DNA of 64,000 nucleotides from CAYVFC01 sp964450715. GTDB taxonomy: Bacteria; Myxococcota_A; Polyangia; Polyangiales; JAFGIB01. The translations under genes were made by a program, and so were the position numbers. The DNA is taken from the NCBI GenBank assembly GCA_964450715.1, contig CAYVFC010000021.1, positions 1 to 64,000 on the forward strand. Reading direction: 5' to 3'. Below the pieces are notes generated by a model, which had not been told where the DNA came from, ran no database searches, and was given only the letters and a program-made list of their open reading frames with translations. Below are positions 27,930-35,740 of the stretch, piece by piece (position 1 is the stretch's first letter; each line of letters opens with the position of its first letter).

Positions 27930-30452
27930 CTACTCGTACAGCAGAAACATCCGCCGCCGTTCCAGGAAGCGTTGCAGATCGCGCTCCCAGAGCTTGCCCA
28001 GCTGTCCGGTCGTGCGTCCCGCGGCCAGCGCCCGCATGGCTTCCCGGTGCCCGAGCAGCTTGTAGAGATCCTGGAAGGCGAAGCGCCCGCTGCGCAGCTT
28101 CAGGATCTGTCGCGCGATCTCCAGGCCGGTGCGGACCGGCTGAAACGCCCGGCGGTCGGTGACGATCAGGCGCAGCCCGTGGCAGCGCGCGCCGCGGTAG
28201 GGGTTGCGCTGCGGGATAAATTCCACCGGCACGAAGGTTACACCAGGCAGCCCGGCCTGGTTCAGGGCGGCGCCGAGCGCCCGGTGGTCGAGCCAGGGCG
28301 CGCCGAACAGCTCGAAGGGAGTATCGGTGCCGCGGCCTACCGACAAGTTGGTGCTCTCCAACAAACCCACGGCCGGGTAGAGCAGGGCGGCGGTGGGGCC
28401 GCGCAAATTCGGGGAGGGATTGATCCAGGTCAGCCCGGTCTGCTCGAAGGACAATTCCCGTTTCCAGTTCTGCAGGGGCACCACCTGCAGATCGGCGTGC
28501 AGCCCGAGCTCGGCGTCGAGCAGGCGGGCCAGCTCGCCCGCGGTCATGCCGTGCAGCACCGGCAGGCGGTGGTAGTTGACGAAGCTCTTCACCTCGGGAT
28601 CCTGAAGCGGGCCCTGTACCCGCAGGCCGTCCACCGGGTTGGGGCGGTCGAGCACCACCACCGCCACCCCGTGCTTGGCCGCGGCCCGTATCACCTCGAG
28701 CAGCGTGGACATGTAGGTGAAGTAGCGGGTGCCCACGTCCTGTATGTCGAAGACCAGGGTGTCGATGCCCTCGAGCATCGCGGCGGTGGGACGGCGGGTG
28801 GGACCGAACAAGCTGTAGACGCGCAGACCCGTGGCCCGGTCCTGGCCGTCGGCGATGGTCCATTCCCGGTCGCTTTCGAGCCCGTGCTCGGGGCTGAAGA
28901 GCGCTCGCAGCCGAACGTCTTTCGCCTCGTTTAATAGGTCTATCGTACGTTCGCCGTCCCGCGCCCGCCCGGTGGCGTTGGTGACCAGGCCCACGCTCTT
29001 GCCGCGCAGCGGCTCGAAGCCGCTCTCCCGCAGCACATCGATGCCGTTTTTAACCGCTCCCGGCCGGACCGGTGCGGCCTCGCGCCGCTCGGCTTGCACC
29101 ACCCGGACGGCGATGTTGCCGATGGCGCCCGCCAGGTGGTTGACCTCGCCGGAGCCGTCCGGGTGCACGCGGTTGCTCAGAAAGAGAACGAACAGATCGA
29201 GATCGGGATCGATCCAGAGGCAGGTACCGGTGAATCCCCCGTGTCCAAAAGCGCGCGGCGAGAAGAGCTCGGCCCGGTTGGCGGAGTAGCTGCTGCGCAT
29301 GTCCCAGCCCAGCGCCCGCACCGTCTCGCCGAGAAAGTGGGGCGAGGTCATCAGCTCCACCGCGCGTCGGGATAGCACCCGGCGTCCCTGCAGCGAGCCC
29401 CGCCCCAGCATCATGCGCGCGAAGCGGCTGAGGTCGCGGGCGGTGGAGAACAGACCCGCGTTTCCGGCTACCCCCCCGAGCCGGTAAGCGAGCGGATCGT
29501 GCACCACTCCGCGTATCCATCGCTCGTCGCGCTGCTCGGTCGGCGCGGCGCGCGCGCGCAGCGGCTCCGGCGGATTGTACAAGGTGTCCTTCATCTCCAG
29601 CGGATCGAGGATGTGCTTCTGGACGAAGGCGTCGAGCGGCAGGCCCGCAGCGCGTTGCACCAGGGCGCCCAGCGCGATGAACCCGACGTCGCTGTAACGG
29701 TACTCGCCGCCGGGCAAGGCCGAGGTGCGAGAGCCCGCGATGCGCCTGAGCGCCCTCTTTAGCCCCGCCTGGTAGTTCTGCTTGGGGGTGACGGCCGGCA
29801 GGCCGGAGGTGTGCACCAGCAGCTGGCGGACGGTGATGGCGCGCTTGTACTTGGTATCCAGCTCGCGCACGATCGAGGCGGCCTTCTGGTCGAGCCGGAG
29901 CCTGCCCTGCTCCAGCAAGATCATGACCGAGGTCGCGGTGGCCACCGGCTTGGTGAGCGACGCCAGATCGAAGATCGTATCGAGCGTCATCGGCTCCCGC
30001 TTCGGATACAGGGCACGAAAGCCGTAGGCCTTTTCGAACCTGACGCCGTCGCCCCTGCCCACCACCACCACGCAGCCCGGCATTCGCTTCAGCTTCAACG
30101 CCCGCTCGACCGCCCGGTCGATATCGCTGAAATCGAGCGGCACGCGCTTCGGGGCTGGTGTGCCCGTGGGTTCGGAGATGGCTTCTTCGGCCTCGATTTC
30201 CTGCCACGGCGTCCACGACAACCGGGCCGCATCTTCGACCTCGGCCCGGCTCGCCGCGTCCTCGGGTTCCCGGCTCGCCTCGTCTTCGGATTTCCGGCTC
30301 GCCGCCCGGGTCTCGACCGGCCGTGCCGAGCCCGGTTGCCGCTCGCCGCCCGGGACCGGCTTCTTGCCGCAGCCGATAAGCAGCAGGGCGAGTAACGGCA
30401 AGAAGAACCGGTGCGAGCTGCCTGGATTCGGGCTGGCGGGTCTGTAGCCCAT
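27930..30452 (-). CDS. Lipoprotein fusion: AmiE-like serine hydrolase plus NamZ (DUF1343) exo-muramidase
   Basis: An 840-aa lipoprotein (FLPLLALLLIGCGKK, lipobox Cys near residue 28). Residues about 75-420 form a class C beta-lactamase-like hydrolase with SLTK (near 164), YSD in place of YxN, and HGGFTG. Residues about 450-840 are DUF1343 (FSPEHGLESDREWTIADGQD; LVFDIQDVGTRYFTYMSTLL; LGRGTDTPFELFGAPWLDHR-like), the NamZ/GH171 exo-N-acetylmuramidase family. In Bacillus subtilis the two activities are separate genes (amiE, namZ) of a muropeptide recovery operon. Here one polypeptide would remove both peptide and MurNAc. It starts 22 bases after tRNA-Val and is followed closely by the SNF2 gene. 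Confidence 0.88.
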   Translation of the reverse strand: MGYRPASPNPGSSHRFFLPLLALLLIGCGKKPVPGGERQPGSARPVETRAASRKSEDEASREPEDAASRAEVEDAARLSWTPWQEIEAEEAISEPTGTPAPKRVPLDFSDIDRAVERALKLKRMPGCVVVVGRGDGVRFEKAYGFRALYPKREPMTLDTIFDLASLTKPVATATSVMILLEQGRLRLDQKAASIVRELDTKYKRAITVRQLLVHTSGLPAVTPKQNYQAGLKRALRRIAGSRTSALPGGEYRYSDVGFIALGALVQRAAGLPLDAFVQKHILDPLEMKDTLYNPPEPLRARAAPTEQRDERWIRGVVHDPLAYRLGGVAGNAGLFSTARDLSRFARMMLGRGSLQGRRVLSRRAVELMTSPHFLGETVRALGWDMRSSYSANRAELFSPRAFGHGGFTGTCLWIDPDLDLFVLFLSNRVHPDGSGEVNHLAGAIGNIAVRVVQAERREAAPVRPGAVKNGIDVLRESGFEPLRGKSVGLVTNATGRARDGERTIDLLNEAKDVRLRALFSPEHGLESDREWTIADGQDRATGLRVYSLFGPTRRPTAAMLEGIDTLVFDIQDVGTRYFTYMSTLLEVIRAAAKHGVAVVVLDRPNPVDGLRVQGPLQDPEVKSFVNYHRLPVLHGMTAGELARLLDAELGLHADLQVVPLQNWKRELSFEQTGLTWINPSPNLRGPTAALLYPAVGLLESTNLSVGRGTDTPFELFGAPWLDHRALGAALNQAGLPGVTFVPVEFIPQRNPYRGARCHGLRLIVTDRRAFQPVRTGLEIARQILKLRSGRFAFQDLYKLLGHREAMRALAAGRTTGQLGKLWERDLQRFLERRRMFLLYE

Positions 30453-30474
30453 CTCGTAAACGGGTTACCGCTGA

Positions 30475-30549
30475 TGGTGGGCGGGACAGGGGTTGAACCT
30501 GCGACATCCGCCTTGTAAGGGCGGCGCTCTGCCACTGAGCTACCCGCCC
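30475..30549 (-). tRNA. tRNA-Val (anticodon UAC), CCA encoded
   Basis: Read on the minus strand, the acceptor arms GGGCGGG and CCCGCCC pair fully. The D-arm is AGCTCAGTGGCAGAGC. The anticodon stem CCGCC/GGCGG encloses CTTACAA, so the anticodon is TAC. The T-loop is GGTTCAA. CCA follows the discriminator A at 30477-30475. The first base (30549) is also the last base of the integrase stop codon. Confidence 0.95.
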
Positions 30550-31703
30550 TATGCGGGCTTTTCCGGTCTTTTTACGGGGTTTTCTCCATCTGCCGGCTTC
30601 GCATCTTCCGCGTTTCCAGCCAAATCTGCACTGTTCGTGCACGAAATACTCACGAGTTTCACGCCGCTTCGAGGTTGGTACGACCGGAGCCGTCGGCCGG
30701 CCTCGATCAGCGTTTCGTCGGCGAACTGTGCGTAAACCCGTGCCAACATCCTACTGTCAGCATGGCCCATCATGCGCTGTAGGACAAGTTCGTGGGTCCC
30801 GAGCGCCGCGTGCTCGCTGGCAAAGGTCCGGCGCAGGTCCTTGAGCGAGCAGTCGGCGATCCCCGCCCGCTTGCAGGCATTCCGCAACCCCCGCACGGAG
30901 TTCCCCCAGGGCGGGAACAGAGCCCCCTCGTTGCCCTGGGCGCGGCGTACGAGGATGTCGTAGACCTCGTCCGTCATCGGCACCAGGCGGCCCTGACGGT
31001 ACCGGTTCTTCGTCCCGGGGGGCCGGATCACCCCTTGGCGGAAATCGCAGTGAGCGGACGTCAGGGCCTCGAGCTCGCCCTTATCGAGCCCCGTCTGGGC
31101 CACCACGACGACGTAATCCGTCCGCTCCGGGGGTAGGGCGGCGATGAGCTTGAGCATCTCGTCCCGGGGCAACCAGCGGTCCTTCGGGGTGTAGTAGGCC
31201 CCCAGATCCGGCATCGGAGGCGGGAGCTCGGCGACCTCGCCGGCCTGGTGGACCAGTTTCCACGCCTGGCGGAGCGTCCGGAGCTCCATGTGGATCGTGT
31301 GGTCGCTCCGCGGCTTCTCGGCCGTGCGGGCGTCCTCGACGTAGCGGGCGAGCTCGGCCTGGTCGATGTCCGGCAGTCGGGTGTTCGGCCAGAACGCGAT
31401 CAGGTTGGCGCCCTTCTGCAGGTGCTTCTCGACCGTGGCAGCCGACCGCTTACTCTGCCGCGCGCGCTCGATCAGCGAGGCGACCGCCTGCTGGACCGTT
31501 GGAGCTTTCGGGCGCGGACGCGCCGCTCCACTAGCAATTGTAACCTCGATATCTCGGGCGACGGCTTCGGCTGCTCGTCGCTCTTTGGCTCCACCGACGC
31601 GGACGCGGGTGGATCGGTGCCAGCGCCCGAACCGTCCCGTATCGGTGTCGTGGTAGTAACCGTAGGCGTACTAGACCCCGCGCTCTGCGTAGAGTCGAGC
31701 CAT
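30549..31703 (-). pseudogene. Tyrosine integrase with in-frame TAG at codon 11
   Basis: Reading from an ATG at 31703-31701, seven bases after a perfect AGGAGG, gives MARLYAERGV, then TAG (31673-31671), then YAYGYYHDTDTGRFGRWHRS and a continuous integrase. The core-binding domain (ATVEKHLQKGANLIAFWPNT) and the catalytic domain follow in the same frame, 384 codons in all. Catalytic box II Arg (LKDLRRTF), the GH motif (MMGHAD) and the nucleophile Tyr (ARVYAQF) are present. Box I reads TGLDKGE, where TGLRxGE is expected, so the first Arg is Asp, and the box II His is Lys. The only later ATG (31289) would drop the N-terminal domain. Probably an inactive remnant; the sequence ends at tRNA-Val. Confidence 0.75.
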
Positions 31704-32080
31704 GGGCGAGCCTCCTTTTCGATTCGTCGAAGATACGCTTTCAGCCAGCGCTCGGGCAAGCGCACGTTCCGTCCGTCGCGTACCGCGCCCAGGCGGTGGA
31801 TGAGGTCGTAGGCGTCGGTCGCCGCGTCCGCCATACCGTCGGGGCCTCCGTCAGAGGACGCTTCCCCGGCGCTTCCATCCAGGCCGCCGTCCACGACGAT
31901 CTCGCCGCCGGTGCCGCCTTGGCCGCCCCCCGCGCCGCTGTCGCTACTTTGCGGGACGCCCGAGTCGGCTTCTTTCTCTGTTTCTCTAGTTACAACGACC
32001 TCGGTGCCAATACAGCCGAACAGCAGGCTGCAAGCGACGAGAGCGGTTGGTATCTGTCTGTTCGTCACCGAAACGTTCAC
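31472..32080 (-). CDS. Lipoprotein N-terminus fused to excisionase C-terminus (chimera)
   Basis: A 202-aa reading frame made of two unrelated parts. Residues 1 to about 24 form a lipoprotein signal (IPTALVACSLLFGC). A Gly/Asp-rich linker (GGQGGTGGEIVVDGGLDGSA) is identical to that of the Cys-rich lipoprotein at 32165-33805. After DAATDA the sequence changes to YDLIHRLGAVRDGRNVRLPE RWLKAYLRRIE, the wing and last helix of a HTH_17/AlpA-like excisionase. The tail overlaps the integrase start, as expected for xis-int. The start is GTG at 32078-32080. It looks like recombination joined a lipoprotein gene to a truncated xis; whether the product is made is unknown. Confidence 0.55.
   Translation of the reverse strand: MNVSVTNRQIPTALVACSLLFGCIGTEVVVTRETEKEADSGVPQSSDSGAGGGQGGTGGEIVVDGGLDGSAGEASSDGGPDGMADAATDAYDLIHRLGAVRDGRNVRLPERWLKAYLRRIEKEARPWLDSTQSAGSSTPTVTTTTPIRDGSGAGTDPPASASVEPKSDEQPKPSPEISRLQLLVERRVRARKLQRSSRRSPR
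31843..31927. repeat. 85-bp direct repeat, copy 1
   Basis: Identical base for base, by eye, to 33535-33619. It encodes the Gly/Asp-rich linker in the chimeric gene. Weaker similarity continues on the low-coordinate side (31812-31842 against about 33451-33490), ending where the excisionase-like part begins. Confidence 0.8.
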
Positions 32081-32164
32081 TCGCGACAGAGTCGTACTGC
32101 GAACCTCGTTGTTCTGAGAGCGGTAGCGGCGAGATACGCGTAGCGGCGTAGCTAATGACGCTAC

Positions 32165-33805
32165 TCACTGGCAGTACTGCAGTCCAGCGTCCGGGCAACT
32201 GAGCCCTATTTTACAGTCGTAGTCTTCCTCGCACGCGTAGCTGCATTCGCCTTCCCGGGGTTCGGAGGCCGGAGGACAATAGCCGCCCTGTCCCGACGGA
32301 CTGCAGTCTGTGAATGCGCTACAGATCGTGTCGGTTTCGGCACTGACGATCGCCGCGCATGACACTGAGGCCGGCGGTAGGCAAAACGTGCTCTCATATC
32401 CGTCGATCGAGGTGAGCGTGCTTGAGGTGGTGCTGTAGGGGCGAATTGGTCCTAGCGTATCCGCACATCCGGCCCCAGCATCCCAGAAACAATACTGTCC
32501 GCCTTGATCCACGCAGTAGGTGCCAGAGACACACTCGCTGTCGGCCTCGCATTCCCTGCAGGGAAATACAGAATTCCTGTCGGTCTCCGTACACGTCCCA
32601 TCCGACAGCCGGCAGGCCTTAGCGCCGCACTCCGCCGCTTCGGTGTCCAGGGTGCACTCCACGCACATGCCCGCGGGCTCGTCGCAGACCGGCGTGTCCA
32701 CGAACCGCGCGCAGTCGGCGTCCTCGGTACAGCCGATACAGGTGTTGTCGCTGTCGGCGTCGCAGTGTGCCGCGGAGATTTCCAGGCAGTGGCTGTTCTC
32801 GGTGCAGGCCACGCAGCTGTTGCTGTCCGTGTCGCAGTGGGGGGTGGTGTCGGTACAGGCGTCGTCCTCGGCCGCGGTACACTCGACACATTCGGCTTCC
32901 GGGAACTTGCAGACGGGCAGGCCCGAGACGCTGTCGCAGTCGGGGCTGCTGCTCTGGCAGGACACGCATAACCCCGTCAGGGTATTGCAGCGAGCCGCGT
33001 CGAAATCGGTGCATTGCGAGCTGTTCAGGCAAGCCGCGCAGGTGTTGTCGCTAGTGTCGCAGTAGGGCGTGTCGTCGCTGCACGCGTCGTCGTCAGCCGC
33101 CGTACACTGCACGCACTCGTTTTCGGCCGTAGTGGCGCCGGCCTTGCAGACGGGCTCGGCGCCGGAGCAGCCCTCATGCGTGCCGGTCAGGCACTCCACG
33201 CAGCTGTTGCTGTCGGTGTCGCAGGCCGGGGTAGCTCCGTCGCACTGTCCGGAGCTCTGGGTGCACTCGACGCACTCGTTATTGTCCGTGTTGCCGGCGG
33301 TCTTGCAGATCGGGTCCCCGGTGTTGTCCGCGCAGCCGGTGCCGTCCGCGATGCATGGCACGCATACCCCTCGTCCGGTATCGCACGCCTCGTCGGGGCA
33401 GTCCCCGTGGCCCACGCACTCCACACAAGCGTCGAACGCCTCGCAGCCGGCCTCGGTCGCCGCGTCGGCCATGCTGTCGGGGCCTCCGTCCAGGCCGGCC
33501 TCGGGCTCGGCGTCGGCGTCGACCATGCCGTCCAGGCCTCCGTCAGAGGACGCTTCCCCGGCGCTTCCATCCAGGCCGCCGTCCACGACGATCTCGCCGC
33601 CGGTGCCGCCTTGGCCGCCGTCGATACCGATTTCGCCACCGGTTCCGCCGGAAGCCCCGCCAATGCCGCCGTCGCCCAGCAGATCGCGAATGGCGGCGTC
33701 AACGTCGTAACCCGCGCAGAGCGGACAGTAATCGGGGTCGTCTCTTAACTCGCAGGCCGTAAGAGCGACGATCGCTGCGACGGCGAAATAGATCGACCGT
33801 TTCAT
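32165..33805 (-). CDS. Cys-rich repeat lipoprotein
   Basis: A 546-aa surface lipoprotein candidate (FAVAAIVALTACELRDD, lipobox LTAC). Residues about 35-115 form a Gly/Asp linker with repeats such as GGTGGEIGIDGGQGGTGGEI. Residues about 120-430 hold roughly eight imperfect units of about 40 residues with CVECT...DC...P.CDTDSNSCVEC, giving dozens of Cys. No CxxCH haem motifs are present. The last part has a different Cys pattern. Such proteins are frequent in Myxococcota, but their function is unknown. The ATG overlaps the stop of the upstream gene (ATGA), so they are translationally coupled. GGGGAGG precedes the start. Confidence 0.8.
   Translation of the reverse strand: MKRSIYFAVAAIVALTACELRDDPDYCPLCAGYDVDAAIRDLLGDGGIGGASGGTGGEIGIDGGQGGTGGEIVVDGGLDGSAGEASSDGGLDGMVDADAEPEAGLDGGPDSMADAATEAGCEAFDACVECVGHGDCPDEACDTGRGVCVPCIADGTGCADNTGDPICKTAGNTDNNECVECTQSSGQCDGATPACDTDSNSCVECLTGTHEGCSGAEPVCKAGATTAENECVQCTAADDDACSDDTPYCDTSDNTCAACLNSSQCTDFDAARCNTLTGLCVSCQSSSPDCDSVSGLPVCKFPEAECVECTAAEDDACTDTTPHCDTDSNSCVACTENSHCLEISAAHCDADSDNTCIGCTEDADCARFVDTPVCDEPAGMCVECTLDTEAAECGAKACRLSDGTCTETDRNSVFPCRECEADSECVSGTYCVDQGGQYCFWDAGAGCADTLGPIRPYSTTSSTLTSIDGYESTFCLPPASVSCAAIVSAETDTICSAFTDCSPSGQGGYCPPASEPREGECSYACEEDYDCKIGLSCPDAGLQYCQ
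33535..33619. repeat. 85-bp direct repeat, copy 2
   Basis: Partner of 31843-31927, inside the linker of the Cys-rich lipoprotein gene. The distance between copies is 1692 bases and they are in the same orientation. Confidence 0.8.
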
Positions 33806-34140
33806 AGCGACACCTCCCCGGAGGATTCCGTGTGATCGCGAAAACAGACGGTCACGCACCACCCGACCTCGCTCTGGTAATACCCGTAATCGTAGAGAGC
33901 CGCGATGTCCTCACAGCCGCCCTCGGGCTCGGCGAGGACGCAGTCGGCGACGCACGCCTCGAGACCGGAACGGCAGTTCGAAACCAGATCCTCGCTGTCC
34001 CGGTAGTCGGCGCACTCGCGGATCCGGACGTCAGCATCGGCACACTCCCCGTCGACGGCCCGCGAGACCACCTCCTCGGCGCAGCCGGGGACCGCCTGGC
34101 TTACCACCAGCAACACCGCAAAATTCCGTAGAGTTTTCAT
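33802..34140 (-). CDS. Small Cys-containing lipoprotein
   Basis: A 112-aa predicted lipoprotein (FAVLLVVSQAVPGCAEE). The mature part has about ten Cys (VDGECADADVRIRECADYRD; CRSGLEACVADCVLAEPEGG) and no recognised domain. The ATG at 34138-34140 gives the signal peptide; a longer frame to 34209 is not supported. Its TGA overlaps the ATG of the Cys-rich lipoprotein gene, so the two form a coupled pair. The 265 bases upstream to the pentapeptide gene hold no gene and presumably the promoter. Confidence 0.65.
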   Translation of the reverse strand: MKTLRNFAVLLVVSQAVPGCAEEVVSRAVDGECADADVRIRECADYRDSEDLVSNCRSGLEACVADCVLAEPEGGCEDIAALYDYGYYQSEVGWCVTVCFRDHTESSGEVSL

Positions 34141-34405
34141 CCTTCGGACTCCCTGCGTAGTTTCCCCTCTTATCGGCCACCGTCCCCGGAGGTTGCGTCC
34201 GATTACCACGGGCCTAGAAAAAAATCAGCACGGAACCGCCGTTGTGGGAGAGAGCAGGGGCCGTCTGAGCCGTCATTCCAGCGCCCTGTAGATCGCTCCT
34301 GATCCGCGCCCCCGGGGGGGCACGCCTTTATATGGAGACGGGACAGATCGCGAAAATGAGGCGCTGAGGGGCTTGGAGAGTGCAGTCGAGAGGCCCCTCC
34401 AGGTC

Positions 34406-35474
34406 TCAGTCCCCGTTGTCGGATGACTCGCCGTTGTTTGCGGTGGGAGCTGTCCAGTCCCGTTCGACCAGCTTCATCCCGGCCTTTTCGGGGTCGAAAC
34501 CTTCGGGGAACTTGGTTTCTGAGTCGTAGATGGCGCCTGAGAGGTCGGCGTCCCGAAGGTCGGCGCCCCGAAGGTCGGCGCTCTGAAGATTGGTATTTCT
34601 GAGGTTGGCATCCTTGAGTTTAACACCCTTGAGATCGGCGTTTCCGAGTATTGCGCCTTCGAGTACGGCGCCCCAAAGGTCGGCATCCTCGAGGCTGGCG
34701 CACAAAAGTGCGGCCTTCGAGAGGACGGCGCCCTGGAGGTTCGTAAGCTTGAGGTTGGCTTCCCCGAGGTTGGCGCCTTGGAGTTTCGCGTCACTGAGCT
34801 TAGAGCGCGGGAGGTCAGCGCCTTGGAGGTCAGCGTGCTGGAGGTCCGCATGCCGGAGATCGGCGCCCTGTAGGTTAGCTCCCTCGAGTTTGGCTTTCTG
34901 AAGGTTGGCTTTGACGAAGTTGGCGCCCGGTAAGATGGCCTTCGATAGGGCGGCGTTGCTTAATAGCGTATCGTTAAGATCTACCCCTTGATTTTCATCC
35001 CCATGCGGTGGCCCAGGACGACCGAGGACCGTTAGTGCGGCCGCAACGTCGGTATCCGGTTTGTCGGGCGGGCTTGGCCTCGCATCCCTTGGGGAGTGCC
35101 ATACGCCATCTTCGGTCGGTAAAGGCGCGTTTTCTCGTACGAATGCCGCTAGGGTTTCCATAACGGTCGTGCGGTCGGGAGGCGAGTCCTTCGCAATTCG
35201 TTCCAGAGCGTAGATTCCTCCCAAGCGAGCGGCGGTCTTATTGTTTCCGGCCTCGGAAAGCAGTGTTACCGCCGCTACGAACCGGTCGGTGATCTGGGCC
35301 TCTTGGGCGATGCGGATGTCTTCGAGGCGGCGATCGACATCGCTCCGAGTCGATTACCACCTCAGGTAGGAGACAAACGAAAACGAAAGCGAGTGCGAAA
35401 CTCAACAAAGGTACGGTTATTGGAGCCTGCATTTTTTTGTTCCTTGGGTGGGCGTTTTTCCGCTTATCGGTCAT
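34406..35474 (-). pseudogene. Pentapeptide-repeat membrane protein, frameshifted
   Basis: The ATG at 35472-35474 has GGGAGGGGG upstream and begins a frame with a membrane helix (PITVPLLSFALAFVFVCLLP). Near 35340-35355 the sense shifts frame: RRLEDIRIAQEAQITDRFVA and RLGGIYALERIAKDS continue the usual N-terminal domain of these proteins in the next frame. Then about 30 pentapeptide units (A(N/D)LxG, for example GANLQGADLRHADLQHADLQ) follow to the stop at 34406. The two frames differ by one base. An uninterrupted product could only start at a TTG near 35224. Either a recent mutation or a sequencing error. Confidence 0.65.
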
Positions 35475-35565
35475 CGCCCCCTCCCGCATCTGCCTCCCGG
35501 CTTTGAGGCATTTCGCTCCGGGCGGCGTTCGCTCGCTGGTGGAAGGGGAAAGGGGATGGCAGAGC

Positions 35566-35595
35566 CGCGAACGCGATGGTCGCGTTCGCGCGACC
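35566..35595. repeat. Two overlapping alternative hairpins
   Basis: CGCGAACGCGA (35566-35576) pairs with TCGCGTTCGCG (35580-35590) around TGG. GGTCGCG (35578-35584) pairs with CGCGACC (35589-35595) around TTCG. The two stems exclude each other. They lie in the gap between the divergent pentapeptide and SpoIIAA-like genes. Confidence 0.45.
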
Positions 35596-35600
35596 TTCTC

Positions 35601-35630
35601 GTTCACCGCGGAGGGGCACGCAGAGGAGGG
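35601..35630. repeat. Possible dispersed 'CACCGCGGAGG...CAGAGGAGGG' repeat
   Basis: TTCACCGCGGAGGGGCACGC followed by AGAGGAGGG resembles a short intergenic repeat I recall in many bacterial genomes (TTCACCACGGAG type). It is the only copy seen here. The match is from memory. Confidence 0.35.
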
Positions 35631-35740
35631 AAAATGAAAATGATCGTAGTCTTTGCGAAAAAGCGATGTCTTCGGATTGAAAGGCCGATTCGACGAGGGC
35701 AGCACCCGTTCTCGGCCGGGTGGTAGGCTTGGCAAGCCCG

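Noticed and set aside
31671..31673. TAG as a pyrrolysine codon or programmed readthrough site
   Set aside because: No supporting context is seen, and other catalytic residues are lost, so a nonsense mutation is simpler.
32450..33450. Cys-rich repeats as a multihaem cytochrome
   Set aside because: No CxxCH motif is present.
34450..34990. Regular short repeats that might be a CRISPR array
   Set aside because: The period is 15 bases and encodes A(N/D)LxG pentapeptides; there are no spacers.
35335..35360. Programmed frameshift in the pentapeptide-repeat gene
   Set aside because: No slippery heptamer or downstream structure is evident at the join.
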